Made by a program: the position numbers and the translations under genes
DNA from: Salinicola acroporae
Lineage (GTDB): Bacteria > Pseudomonadota > Gammaproteobacteria > Pseudomonadales > Halomonadaceae
DNA: 64,000 bases
NCBI RefSeq assembly: GCF_003206615.1
Contig: NZ_PZJW01000012.1
Location: forward strand, 124,001 to 188,000
Reading direction: 5' to 3'
In this document: in pieces, positions 26,714 through 34,687 of the stretch
Position numbering within the stretch: the stretch's first letter is position 1
How the letters are laid out: each line of letters starts with the position of its first letter
The notes under the pieces: generated by a model
What the model was told of the DNA's origin: nothing
The model's input: the letters and a program-made list of their open reading frames with translations, nothing else
The model's database searches: none

Positions 26714-29495
26714 GGACGCTCTCCTCATCGAGCAGGGATTTCAATTCCGGTAGGCAGGAGCCGCATTGGGTACCGCAGGCGAGCCTGGCCCCCAGGGCTT
26801 CGACACTGGCATCGCCGGCACGGATCGCCTCGACGATCGAGCGCTGGCCGACCTGGTGGCAGCTACAGACGATCGCCCCCTGATCGCGGGCACCGCTGGC
26901 AAAACCGGCCAGGATGCGTCGGCGCGTGGCCGGGTCCAGCGACGCATTCGGCCCAGGGGCGAAACACGCATCCAGCCAGTGCAGGGCTGGCAATGCCGCC
27001 GGCGGCCCCACCATCAGCCACCAGCGCAGTCGACCCGCCTCGAGACCGCTGGCGCGCAGCCGCCCCCGGGCGCTGTCACGGCTCCACTGCGTCGCCGGCA
27101 GGGGCAGCCGGCTCTCGACCCAGGCCAGCCAGTCGTGATTTTCCAAGGTCGGCTCGCCGGCAAGCTGCCAGCGCAGGCTGTGAGCCATCGGAATGCGCGT
27201 CCAGTACGCGCAGTCGTCGCGTGGGTCCACCGTCCCGGCGAGATCGCCGGCGACGATCAATGTCGCCTCCCAGGCCGTCTCGAGCGCGTTCAGACTCACC
27301 GCGCCCTGTTTCGATTCGGGCTGACCGGAGATCGGATCGGTGATCGGCGCGATCAGTCCGCCGATCTTGGCTTGGCCGCTGAAGGCGTCGTTCCAGTGCA
27401 TTGGCGCGAACAGCTCGCCACGTCGCTGGCCCTTGGCCAGCCGTGCTCGTGCCCGATACCGCCCCTCGACACCAACGAGCTCGACCAGTTGCTGGTCGGC
27501 GATCCCATGGCTTTCGGCATCGACGGGATGCATCTCGACGAACGGCTCCTGGCGATGATTCATCAGACGAGACGCGCGCCCGGTACGGGTCATGGTGTGC
27601 CACTGGTCGCGGATTCGTCCGGTGTTGAGTCGCAACGGCCGCCGAACGCTGATCTCCTGCTGCGGCCCCCGCGGGCGCACCGGCAGCAGTCTCGCCAGGC
27701 CATCCGGCGTGGCGAATCGGCCATCCTCGAACAGCCGTGCGGTACCCCGAGGGGCGCCACCGTTGACTGGCCACTGGATCGGCGCCAGCGCCTCGTAGCC
27801 GGTGCGGTCGAGCCCGGCCAGGCCGGATATGTCGAAAATTCGCCCGCCCTCGGCCTGCTCGTCGGGCGAGTTCTCGAATCCGGAAAGCCGTGCATGCTCC
27901 GTGAAGATATCGGCGGGATGCGCATAATCGAAGGCTTCGCCAAAGCCCAGCCCGGCCGCGACCCGACTCATGATCCACCAGTCGTGGCGCGCTTCACCGG
28001 GCGGCGGAAGCAACCCCCGCTGGCGCGAGATCCGGCGCTCCGAGTTGGTCACGGTGCCGTCCTTCTCCGCCCAGCTGCTGGCCGGCAGCACGATATCCGC
28101 CACCTCCAGCACTTCGGCGTTGGCCATGCAGTCGGAGACGATGACCAGCGGGCAGGCCGCCAGGATGCGCTTGATGCGGTTGGCGTCGGGCATGCTGACC
28201 ACCGGATTGGTCGCCATGATCCAGATCGCGCGAATTTCGTCACGCTCGATGGCGTCGAACAGCTCCACGGCCTTGTGCCCCGGTTCGTTCGGCAACGTCG
28301 GCACGAGCGAGGCCGTCTGCCAGAAACGGGTGACCCGATCGATGGCACCCGGGGTGTGATAGTCCATGTGCGCGGCCAACTGGTTGGCCAACCCGCCGAC
28401 TTCACGACCGCCCATTGCATTGGGCTGGCCGGTGATCGAGAACGGCCCGGCCCCCGGCAGCCCGATCTTGCCCCCGGCCAGGTGGCAGTTGATGATCGCC
28501 TGGCACTTGTCGGTGCCACTGCTCGACTGGTTGATGCCCTGGGAGTAGAGCGTCACCACGTGCAGATGGGTCGCGAACCAGTAGAAGAAGGTCTCCAACC
28601 GTTCGACGTCGATATCGCAGTCGCGGGCGATGCCCGCGAGGCGGGTGTCGTCCTCGCGGGCGGCGTTCAGTGCCGCCTCGAAGCCTTGGGTGTGGCGCTC
28701 CAGATAACGGCGATCGACCCGACCTTTCTCCTCCATCCACGCCAGCAGGCCATTGAACAGCCGCGCATCGCTACCCGGCTCGAGCCCCAGGTAGAGATCG
28801 GCAATCTCGCAGCTGTCGGTCACGCGCGGATCGATCACCACCACCCGCATCAATGGATTACGCGCCTTGGCCGCCTTCAGGCGCTGGTAGAGCACCGGAT
28901 GGTTCCAGGCCAGGTTGGAACCTACCAATACCACCAGCTCGGCGCACTCAAGGTCCTCGTAGCAGCACGGCACGGCATCGGCTCCGAAGGCGCGCTTGTA
29001 GGCCGCCACTGCCGAGGCCATGCAGAGTCGTGAATTGGTATCCACGTGGGGCGTGCCGAGAAAGCCCTTGAAAAGCTTGTTGGCGACGTAATAGTCCTCG
29101 GTCAGCAGCTGGCCGGAGAGATACGCCGCTACCGCGTCCCGGCCGTGCTCGCGCTGCGTCGACGCCAACCGGGTGACCACGGCGTCCAGCGCCGTCGTCC
29201 AGTCCACCGGTTTGCCGTCGACACGGGGGTGTCGCAAGCGCCCTTCCTCGCCCAGGGTCTCGTGCAAGGCGCTGCCCTTGACGCAGAGCCGGCCGAAATT
29301 GGCCGGATGCGCTCCATCGCCCTCGACGCCGCTCACCCGCTCGCCGTCGTGCTCGACGATGACCCCACACCCGACGCCGCAATAAGGACAGGTGGTGGTG
29401 TCCTTGAAAGGCGGACAGGTGGTGGTGTCCGTAATCGCCGGACCGGTAGCGGTGTCTTCGGTAATCGAACGGCCCTTGGCCTGCCGATCTGACAT
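26700..29495 (-). CDS. nasC: Assimilatory nitrate reductase catalytic subunit
   Basis: 931 aa cytosolic molybdenum enzyme reducing nitrate to nitrite. A [4Fe-4S] cluster is bound by Cys36-x2-Cys39-x3-Cys43-x27-Cys71. The molybdopterin oxidoreductase core follows (NSRLCMASAVAAYKRAFGAD and GQPNAMGGREVGGLANQLAAH are typical), then the dinucleotide-binding domain near residues 640-780. The C-terminus carries a BFD-like [2Fe-2S] domain (CSCHQVG ... CGTQCGSCLPEL). The ATG at 29495 has GGAGG 6 bases upstream. The first 30 residues contain a short repeat with a duplicated DTTTCP. Expression depends on a sigma-54 promoter and an attenuated leader. Confidence 0.96.
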   Translation of the reverse strand: MSDRQAKGRSITEDTATGPAITDTTTCPPFKDTTTCPYCGVGCGVIVEHDGERVSGVEGDGAHPANFGRLCVKGSALHETLGEEGRLRHPRVDGKPVDWTTALDAVVTRLASTQREHGRDAVAAYLSGQLLTEDYYVANKLFKGFLGTPHVDTNSRLCMASAVAAYKRAFGADAVPCCYEDLECAELVVLVGSNLAWNHPVLYQRLKAAKARNPLMRVVVIDPRVTDSCEIADLYLGLEPGSDARLFNGLLAWMEEKGRVDRRYLERHTQGFEAALNAAREDDTRLAGIARDCDIDVERLETFFYWFATHLHVVTLYSQGINQSSSGTDKCQAIINCHLAGGKIGLPGAGPFSITGQPNAMGGREVGGLANQLAAHMDYHTPGAIDRVTRFWQTASLVPTLPNEPGHKAVELFDAIERDEIRAIWIMATNPVVSMPDANRIKRILAACPLVIVSDCMANAEVLEVADIVLPASSWAEKDGTVTNSERRISRQRGLLPPPGEARHDWWIMSRVAAGLGFGEAFDYAHPADIFTEHARLSGFENSPDEQAEGGRIFDISGLAGLDRTGYEALAPIQWPVNGGAPRGTARLFEDGRFATPDGLARLLPVRPRGPQQEISVRRPLRLNTGRIRDQWHTMTRTGRASRLMNHRQEPFVEMHPVDAESHGIADQQLVELVGVEGRYRARARLAKGQRRGELFAPMHWNDAFSGQAKIGGLIAPITDPISGQPESKQGAVSLNALETAWEATLIVAGDLAGTVDPRDDCAYWTRIPMAHSLRWQLAGEPTLENHDWLAWVESRLPLPATQWSRDSARGRLRASGLEAGRLRWWLMVGPPAALPALHWLDACFAPGPNASLDPATRRRILAGFASGARDQGAIVCSCHQVGQRSIVEAIRAGDASVEALGARLACGTQCGSCLPELKSLLDEESVHVSV
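29386..29458. repeat. 27-bp in-frame tandem repeat in nasC amino terminus
   Basis: An 18-base sequence GGACAGGTGGTGGTGTCC is perfect at 29386-29403 and 29413-29430, with a degenerate copy from 29440, all with period 27 (nine codons). On the protein it duplicates DTTTCP just before the first iron-sulfur cysteine. Confidence 0.75.
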
Positions 29496-29504
29496 TGCGA
29501 GCCT

Positions 29505-29550
29505 CCAAAAACGCAAAAGGCCTGACATCACTCAAGGTGACGTCAGGCCT
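29505..29550 (-). terminator. Leader terminator (attenuator) of nasC
   Basis: On the minus strand a 14-bp stem (AGGCCTGAC / GTCAGGCCT outer part, TCAC/GTGA inner part, loop CTTGA) is followed by TTTTGCGTTTTT, ending 10 bases before the nasC start codon and overlapping the approach to its ribosome-binding site. Confidence 0.85.
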
Positions 29551-29642
29551 CGTTGCCTGCTGGCGGCGAAACAGATGACTGTCCGCCCGCGCGTTATCGA
29601 TCGTCTCATCGCCCTGGCTGGATCGATGCCGCCGTTGGCATC
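29544..29642 (-). promoter_or_regulatory. ANTAR dual-hexaloop element in nasC leader
   Basis: On the minus strand stem P1 GATGCC-AACGGC-GGCATC (29642-29625) and stem P2 CAGGC-AACGAG-GCCTG (29559-29544). Both hexaloops have A1 and G4. P2 contains part of the terminator's left arm, so P2 and terminator are alternatives. The linker is 65 bases. Confidence 0.78.
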
Positions 29643-29699
29643 GACCGTGTCCATCGGGACGAGGACTCTCTGATCAACTTCGTTTGATGACCTGAAACA

Positions 29700-29715
29700 G
29701 GCAAGAACGGGTCCA
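29700..29715 (-). promoter_or_regulatory. Sigma-54 (-24/-12) promoter of nasC-cobA
   Basis: On the minus strand TGGACCCGTTCTTGCC has GG and GC exactly 10 bases apart and a consensus TTGC at -12. The start point would be near 29689, giving a leader of about 195 bases. Confidence 0.72.
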
Positions 29716-29810
29716 ACATTGCCAGAAAAGCCGAAGAACAAGGATTTGCCGCATTCGACCCATGGCGTTACCGGCCTCGCCCCACGCCTCGACGGGCGCT
29801 ACGGCCCGCA

Positions 29811-29849
29811 TTGGTGCAGCCATCGCCGCCTGCGCACCGATGTTGCGCA
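29811..29849. promoter_or_regulatory. Shared NtrC-type upstream activating region
   Basis: TTGGTGCA (29811-29818), 14 bases, CGCACCG, and an overlapping dyad TGCGCA-N7-TGCGCA (29831-29849). It lies midway between the divergent sigma-54 promoters, about 122-160 bases from each start point. The surrounding non-coding stretch 29496-30164 holds only leaders, promoters and this site. Confidence 0.55.
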
Positions 29850-29936
29850 AACCCGACTTCTCCGGCGCCCGACCTCGATCTTTCCGGCGCCCGAATAGTT
29901 CCCCATCTCGCTGAAATGGCGATATCGGGATCGTGC

Positions 29937-29952
29937 TGGCACGCTTTTCGCT
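29937..29952 (+). promoter_or_regulatory. Sigma-54 (-24/-12) promoter of the nasB-like/nirBD operon
   Basis: TGGCACGCTTTTCGCT: perfect -24 half TGGCACG, GG and GC separated by 10 bases, with one deviation in the -12 half (TCGC for TTGC). Start point near 29963, leader about 200 bases. Confidence 0.7.
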
Positions 29953-29968
29953 TCCTACGACATGACGA

Positions 29969-30075
29969 CGACCAACGACGGTCGCGTCGACGCTAAACGA
30001 TGCCCGCAATGCCGCCGGCATCCATCGCATGACAGCAAGACAGACACTGTTCGAATTTCAGGCAAAGGCGCCTGA
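29969..30075 (+). promoter_or_regulatory. ANTAR dual-hexaloop element in nasB-like/nirBD leader
   Basis: Stem P1 CGACC-AACGAC-GGTCG (29969-29984) and stem P2 TCAGGC-AAAGGC-GCCTGA (30058-30075). Both loops have A1 and G4. P2 overlaps the left arm of the terminator that begins at 30064. The linker is 73 bases. Confidence 0.8.
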
Positions 30076-30114
30076 TGCCGCGAAGCCCCGCTTCGTGTCA
30101 TCAGGCGCCTTTTT
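30064..30114 (+). terminator. Leader terminator (attenuator) of the nasB-like/nirBD operon
   Basis: A 14-bp stem AAAGGCGCCTGATG / CATCAGGCGCCTTT with an inner CGAAG-CTTCG helix, followed by a T-run to 30114. It ends 50 bases before the first start codon. Confidence 0.9.
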
Positions 30115-30164
30115 CGTTGCTGGCCACTATCCGAAGAGATGACCATGACGTCGGGAGATATCTC

Positions 30165-31484
30165 ATGTCCCAGAACGATTCCTACAACGGCTTTCCGAAC
30201 GCTTCCCGGAACCCGCCCTCGGATAACCGCGGCGCACCGGCGCACCTGGTGATCGTCGGCAACGGCATGGCCGGCCATCGCCTGCTGAGCGCACTGCTGA
30301 AACGACCGGACCGCCCCGACCGCATCACGGTCATTGGCGAGGAAGCCTCGCCGGCCTATAACCGCATCCTGCTGTCACCCTGGCTGGCCGGCGAGATCGA
30401 GCGCAACGCGCTCGATCTTCCCCTCGAGCACGTCGCGACAGCGGGTGTGACATGGCGGCTGGGCGAACGTGTGGTCACCATCGACCGGCGACGACGCCGG
30501 ATCCACACCGACCGGGGCGAACCGGTGGCTTACGACCGCCTGGTACTGGCGACCGGCTCGCGTCCTGCCCTGCCGGACGTTCCCGGCATTCGGCTGGGCA
30601 ATGTCGGCGGATTCCGCGATCTCGTCGATACCGCCTGGCTCACGTCGCGACCTGTGGGTAGCCGTGCGGTGGTCATCGGCGGCGGGCTGCTGGGACTGGA
30701 GGCGGCGGAAGGCCTGCGCAAGCGAGGGCTGGCCGTCACCGTGCTCCAGCGCAGCGAGCGCTTGATGAACCGGCAACTGGATGAGACGGCGGCGAGCTGG
30801 CTGCGTACCGAACTGGAGAGCCGCGGCTTGACCGTCGAGACCCACGCCCGGCTGGCCGCCTGCGAGGGCGATACCGATGGCAACGTGGCCGCGGTGCGGT
30901 TGGAGGATGGCCGCCGGCTGCCTGCCGACTGTGTGGTGGTGGCCGCCGGCATCACGCCCCGTACGGCACTGGCCCGACAGTCCGGACTGAGCACCGCCTG
31001 CGGCATCGTCGTCGACGCGACGCTGACGACCAGCGACCCCGCCATTCACGCCCTCGGCGAGTGCTGCGAGTTCGAGGGACGCACCTACGGCCTGGTCGAC
31101 CCCATCTGGCAACAGGTGGATGTGCTCGCCGCTCGGCTCTGCGGCCAGCGCAGCGCCCCCTATCGCGAGATCCCGTGTGCAACCCGGCTCAAGATCGCGG
31201 ATATCTCGATCTTTGCCTTCGGCCCGGTCGAGATTCCGCCGGGGCACGAGACGCTGACCTACGCCGATGCCGAGAACGGCGACTACCGTCGGCTGTTGCT
31301 GCACGACGATCGTCTCGTCGGCGCGGTGCTCTACGGCGATACCGCCGCCGGCCCCGGCTATTTCCATCACGCCCGTGAAGCCCACGACCTGAGCGCCTGC
31401 CGTGACGTACTACTGTTCGGCGCCGATGACGCCACACGACTTCTGGCCGATAACGCCACCCGGAAACTGGAGGAAGCGGCATGA
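30165..31484 (+). CDS. nasB: FAD-dependent NAD(P)H oxidoreductase (NasB-like nitrate reductase electron-transfer subunit)
   Basis: 439 aa pyridine nucleotide-disulfide oxidoreductase fold. The FAD motif HLVIVGNGMAGHRLL is at residues 27-41, the ATGSRP segment near 125 and the second Rossmann motif VVIGGGLLGLEAAEGL near 168. It resembles the first third of NirB but has no iron-sulfur domain, unlike Klebsiella NasB. It likely passes electrons from NAD(P)H to the nitrate reductase NasC, which carries its own [2Fe-2S] domain (inference). The ATG at 30165 has GGGAG upstream; it overlaps nirB by 4 bases. Confidence 0.82.
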   Translation: MSQNDSYNGFPNASRNPPSDNRGAPAHLVIVGNGMAGHRLLSALLKRPDRPDRITVIGEEASPAYNRILLSPWLAGEIERNALDLPLEHVATAGVTWRLGERVVTIDRRRRRIHTDRGEPVAYDRLVLATGSRPALPDVPGIRLGNVGGFRDLVDTAWLTSRPVGSRAVVIGGGLLGLEAAEGLRKRGLAVTVLQRSERLMNRQLDETAASWLRTELESRGLTVETHARLAACEGDTDGNVAAVRLEDGRRLPADCVVVAAGITPRTALARQSGLSTACGIVVDATLTTSDPAIHALGECCEFEGRTYGLVDPIWQQVDVLAARLCGQRSAPYREIPCATRLKIADISIFAFGPVEIPPGHETLTYADAENGDYRRLLLHDDRLVGAVLYGDTAAGPGYFHHAREAHDLSACRDVLLFGADDATRLLADNATRKLEEAA

Positions 31485-34093
31485 CACACGCCCCTGGTAC
31501 GACACCCATGACGACACAAGCCCCGGTTGCCACGACCGACAAGCCCCGCCTGCTGGTGATCGGCAACGGTATGGTCGGCCACTACTGCCTGGAGCAACTG
31601 GTGGAGCGCGGAGCCCACCATCGCTATGCGATCAGCGTCTTCGGCGAGGAGCGTCATCGCGCCTACGACCGCGTGCACCTTTCCGACTACTTCAGCGGCA
31701 GCGACGCCGGTGCGCTGGCGCTGGGCGAGGCGGATTTCTGTGCCCGACACGGTATCGACCTGCGCCTGGGCGAAGCGGTCATCTCGATCGACCGCAGCGC
31801 CCGCAACGTCGTGACCGAGCGCGGCCGCTACGCTTTCGATCAGTTGATCCTGGCAACCGGCTCCTACCCCTTCGTGCCGCCGATCCCCGCGTCCGAGGCC
31901 GACGACAGCGGCCATGCCCGTCTGGTCTACCGAACGTTGGACGATCTCGACCGCATCCGCGAGGCGGCGTTGTCACTGGAAGATCGGGAAATCCGCCGCG
32001 GCGTCGTGGTCGGTGGGGGCCTGCTGGGCCTCGAGGCCGCCAACGCGCTCAAGTCGCTGGGGCTCGAGGCCCACGTGGTCGAGTTCGCCCCCCGCCTGAT
32101 GCCGGTGCAGCTGGACGCCGAGGGCGGTGAGGCCCTCAAGCGTCAGATCGAAGCGCTGGGCGTGCAGGTGCATCTTGATCGTGCGACGAGCGAGATTGTC
32201 GCTGGCGACACCCACCGTTACCGCATGAACTTCGCCGACGGCGAGTGGCTGGAGACCGACATGATCGTGTTCTCGGCCGGCATTCGACCGCAGGATCGGC
32301 TGGCCCGCGACTGTGACCTGGAGATCGGCGAGCGTGGCGGCATCGTGATCGACGACACCTGCCACACCTCCGACCCGGACATCTTCGCCATCGGCGAATG
32401 CGCGCTGTGGAACGGCCAGGTCTTCGGCCTCGTCGCCCCCGGCTACACCATGGCGCGCACGGCAGCCGGCTGCCTGGTCGATAGCGGCGAGCCGTTCAGC
32501 GGCGCCGACATGTCGACCAAGCTCAAGCTGCTTGGCGTCGACGTGGGCTCCATTGGCGATGCACATGGGGCGACCGAAGGCGCCGTGAGCTACCGCTTCA
32601 TCGACGAAGCCGGCCACGGCTATCGCCGGCTGGTGGTCTCCGGCGACGGCAAGCGCGCCCTGGGCGCCGTGCTGGTGGGGGACAACAGCGACTACGACAC
32701 GCTCCTGCAATACGTGCAGAACAGCATCGCGCTGCCCGCCGATCCGGCCAGCCTGATCCTGCCCCAGGGCGAGGGCGCGCCACTGCTGGGTGCGGATGCC
32801 CTGCCGGAAAGCGCCACGATCTGCTCGTGTCACAACGTCTCCAAGGGGACAGTCTGTCAGTCCGTGGAGAACGGCTGCACAGACCTTGGCGCACTCAAGG
32901 CCGACACCAAGGCCAGCACCGGTTGCGGCGGCTGCACGGCACTGCTCAAGCAGGTCTTCGAGCATGAGCTGGAAAGTCGCGGGGTCGAAGTCGACCGCAG
33001 CCTTTGCGAGCATTTCGCCTATACCCGCCAGGAGCTCTACGACCTCATCCGTGTCGAGGGCATTCAAAGTTTCGAGGCGCTCCATGCCCGTCACGGTAAG
33101 GGGCGGCTGGGCTGCGATATCTGCAAGCCCGCAGTGGCGTCGATCCTGGCCTCGTGCTGGAACGCACCGATTACCAGCCCCTCGCTGGTGCCGCTGCAGG
33201 ACACCAACGATACCTTCATGGCTAATATGCAGAAAAACGGCACTTACTCGGTGGTGCCGCGCATTCCCGGCGGCGAGATCACCCCGGACAAGCTGATCGC
33301 CATCGGCACCGTGGCCAAGAAGTACGATCTTTACACCAAGATCACAGGCGGCCAGCGCATCGATCTGTTCGGCGCGCAGCTTCACGAACTGCCGGAGATC
33401 TGGAGCGAGCTGATCGAAGCCGGCTTCGAGACCGGCCACGCCTACGGCAAATCCACGCGCACGGTGAAATCCTGTGTCGGCAACACTTGGTGTCGCTACG
33501 GCGTGCAGGACAGCGTGGCGATGGCACTCACCATCGAGAATCGCTACAAGGGCCTGCGCTCGCCGCACAAGCTCAAGTTCGCCGTTTCCGGCTGCACGCG
33601 GGAGTGCGCCGAGGCGCAGAGCAAGGATGTCGGCGTGATCGCCACCGAACACGGCTGGAACCTTTACGTCTGCGGCAATGGCGGCATGCGCCCACGCCAC
33701 GCGGAGCTCTTTGCCACCGATCTCGATGACGAGACGCTTTTGAAGACCATCGACCGCTTTTTGATGTTCTACATCCGCACCGCCGACCGCCTGCAGCGCA
33801 CCTCGGTATGGCGAGAAAACCTCGACGGCGGCCTCGACTACCTCAAGCAGGTGGTCTTGGAAGACAGCCTGGGTCTTGGCGCAGAGCTCGAAGCACAGAT
33901 GCAGCACGTGGTCGATCAATACGAGTGCGAGTGGGCCGGTGCGCTCAAGGACCCGGAGAAGCTCAAGCGCTTCCGCACCTTCGTCAACGACCAGCGCAGC
34001 GATCCAGACATCATTGCGGTCAGCGAGCGTGATCAACCGCGCCCGGCCAGGCCCGAAGAGATCGCCGCCCTGGCTACGGAGATTACCTCATGA
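31481..34093 (+). CDS. nirB: Nitrite reductase [NAD(P)H] large subunit
   Basis: 870 aa siroheme enzyme reducing nitrite to ammonium. Order of domains: FAD/NAD-binding reductase (LLVIGNGMVGHYCL near residue 25), BFD-like [2Fe-2S] region (CSCHNVSKGTVCQ ... CGGCTALL near 450-490), nitrite/sulfite-reductase ferredoxin-like half domain, and the siroheme/[4Fe-4S] site with Cys665, Cys671, Cys705 and Cys709, the same spacing as in E. coli NirB. GGAGGAAG precedes the ATG at 31481, which overlaps the previous stop. Siroheme comes from the CobA product of the divergent operon. Confidence 0.97.
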   Translation: MTHAPGTTPMTTQAPVATTDKPRLLVIGNGMVGHYCLEQLVERGAHHRYAISVFGEERHRAYDRVHLSDYFSGSDAGALALGEADFCARHGIDLRLGEAVISIDRSARNVVTERGRYAFDQLILATGSYPFVPPIPASEADDSGHARLVYRTLDDLDRIREAALSLEDREIRRGVVVGGGLLGLEAANALKSLGLEAHVVEFAPRLMPVQLDAEGGEALKRQIEALGVQVHLDRATSEIVAGDTHRYRMNFADGEWLETDMIVFSAGIRPQDRLARDCDLEIGERGGIVIDDTCHTSDPDIFAIGECALWNGQVFGLVAPGYTMARTAAGCLVDSGEPFSGADMSTKLKLLGVDVGSIGDAHGATEGAVSYRFIDEAGHGYRRLVVSGDGKRALGAVLVGDNSDYDTLLQYVQNSIALPADPASLILPQGEGAPLLGADALPESATICSCHNVSKGTVCQSVENGCTDLGALKADTKASTGCGGCTALLKQVFEHELESRGVEVDRSLCEHFAYTRQELYDLIRVEGIQSFEALHARHGKGRLGCDICKPAVASILASCWNAPITSPSLVPLQDTNDTFMANMQKNGTYSVVPRIPGGEITPDKLIAIGTVAKKYDLYTKITGGQRIDLFGAQLHELPEIWSELIEAGFETGHAYGKSTRTVKSCVGNTWCRYGVQDSVAMALTIENRYKGLRSPHKLKFAVSGCTRECAEAQSKDVGVIATEHGWNLYVCGNGGMRPRHAELFATDLDDETLLKTIDRFLMFYIRTADRLQRTSVWRENLDGGLDYLKQVVLEDSLGLGAELEAQMQHVVDQYECEWAGALKDPEKLKRFRTFVNDQRSDPDIIAVSERDQPRPARPEEIAALATEITS

Positions 34094-34581
34094 GCACTGC
34101 CATTCTCGAAGCCTCTGAACTCGCCGTGGCGGGGAGAAAGCGTGTCCGCCTCTGCTCGCGGGAGGATCTGGTCGCTGACTCTGGCGTCGTCGCCTGGCAC
34201 CAGGGCCATCAGATCGCGATTTTCTATCTACCCGGTCGACCCGAAGCGACCGACGAGCCGTCTAATCGACCCGAAGCCGTCGGTGAGCTGTCTACCCGAC
34301 CCGAAGCCGTCGGTGAGCTTTCTACCCGACCCGAAGCCGTCGGTGAGCTTTACGCCGTGGACAACCACGATCCGTTTTCCGGCGCCAACGTGATCGGCCG
34401 CGGCATCGTCGGCGATTTGAACGGCGAGCTGGTGGTCGCCTCCCCGATCTACAAGCAGCATTTTCGACTGCGAGATGGTTTGTGCCTGGAAGATCCCGAC
34501 CAGCGCCTGCGCTGCTGGCCGGTTGCCTTCGAGGGCGACGACGTGGTGCTGCTGCCAGAGGAGACCGTCGGCCGGACCTGA
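34090..34581 (+). CDS. nirD: Nitrite reductase small subunit with internal repeat insertion
   Basis: 163 aa NirD-type Rieske-like partner of NirB; typical length is about 105-120. The family parts are the N-terminal half to AIFYLPG (residue 49) and then LYAVDNHDPFSGANVIGRGIVGD from residue 87 and KQHFRLRDGLCLED. Between them sits an extra 37-residue stretch made of a ten-residue unit, RPEAVGELST, repeated nearly four times. The insertion falls where NirD proteins have a short surface turn, so the protein may still fold. Overlaps nirB by 4 bases. Confidence 0.92.
   Translation: MSTAILEASELAVAGRKRVRLCSREDLVADSGVVAWHQGHQIAIFYLPGRPEATDEPSNRPEAVGELSTRPEAVGELSTRPEAVGELYAVDNHDPFSGANVIGRGIVGDLNGELVVASPIYKQHFRLRDGLCLEDPDQRLRCWPVAFEGDDVVLLPEETVGRT
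34237..34356. repeat. 30-bp in-frame tandem repeat inside nirD
   Basis: Four adjacent 30-bp units start at 34237, 34267, 34297 and 34327, each beginning CGACCCGAAG. Units 2-4 are nearly identical; unit 1 is diverged and unit 4 grades into the normal NirD sequence. Length is a multiple of three, so copy-number change would keep the frame. Confidence 0.9.
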
Positions 34582-34687
34582 CCCGGTCTGGTCGGAGAGG
34601 CCGCCGATCCACGACAACCCCGATCGATTCCTGTCCTGACAGACGAGCAATAACGCTTCATACACAATCACAATCGAGGAAAGCGTC

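Noticed and set aside
26766-29033. 755-codon open frame opposite nasC
   Set aside because: Antisense to a fully recognised nitrate reductase; no motifs and typical shadow composition.
24810-29495. Possible genomic island boundary or mobile element around the nitrate genes
   Set aside because: No integrase, transposase, terminal repeats or tRNA gene is present, and base composition does not change.
30075-30164. Extended amino terminus of the FAD protein starting at 30075
   Set aside because: The extension runs through the leader terminator; the start at 30165 has a proper ribosome-binding site.
31973-34036. 687-codon open frame opposite nirB
   Set aside because: Antisense to NirB, no recognisable domain.
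34237-34356. 30-bp repeats considered as a CRISPR array
   Set aside because: Units are directly adjacent with no spacers, in frame with nirD, and no cas genes are near.
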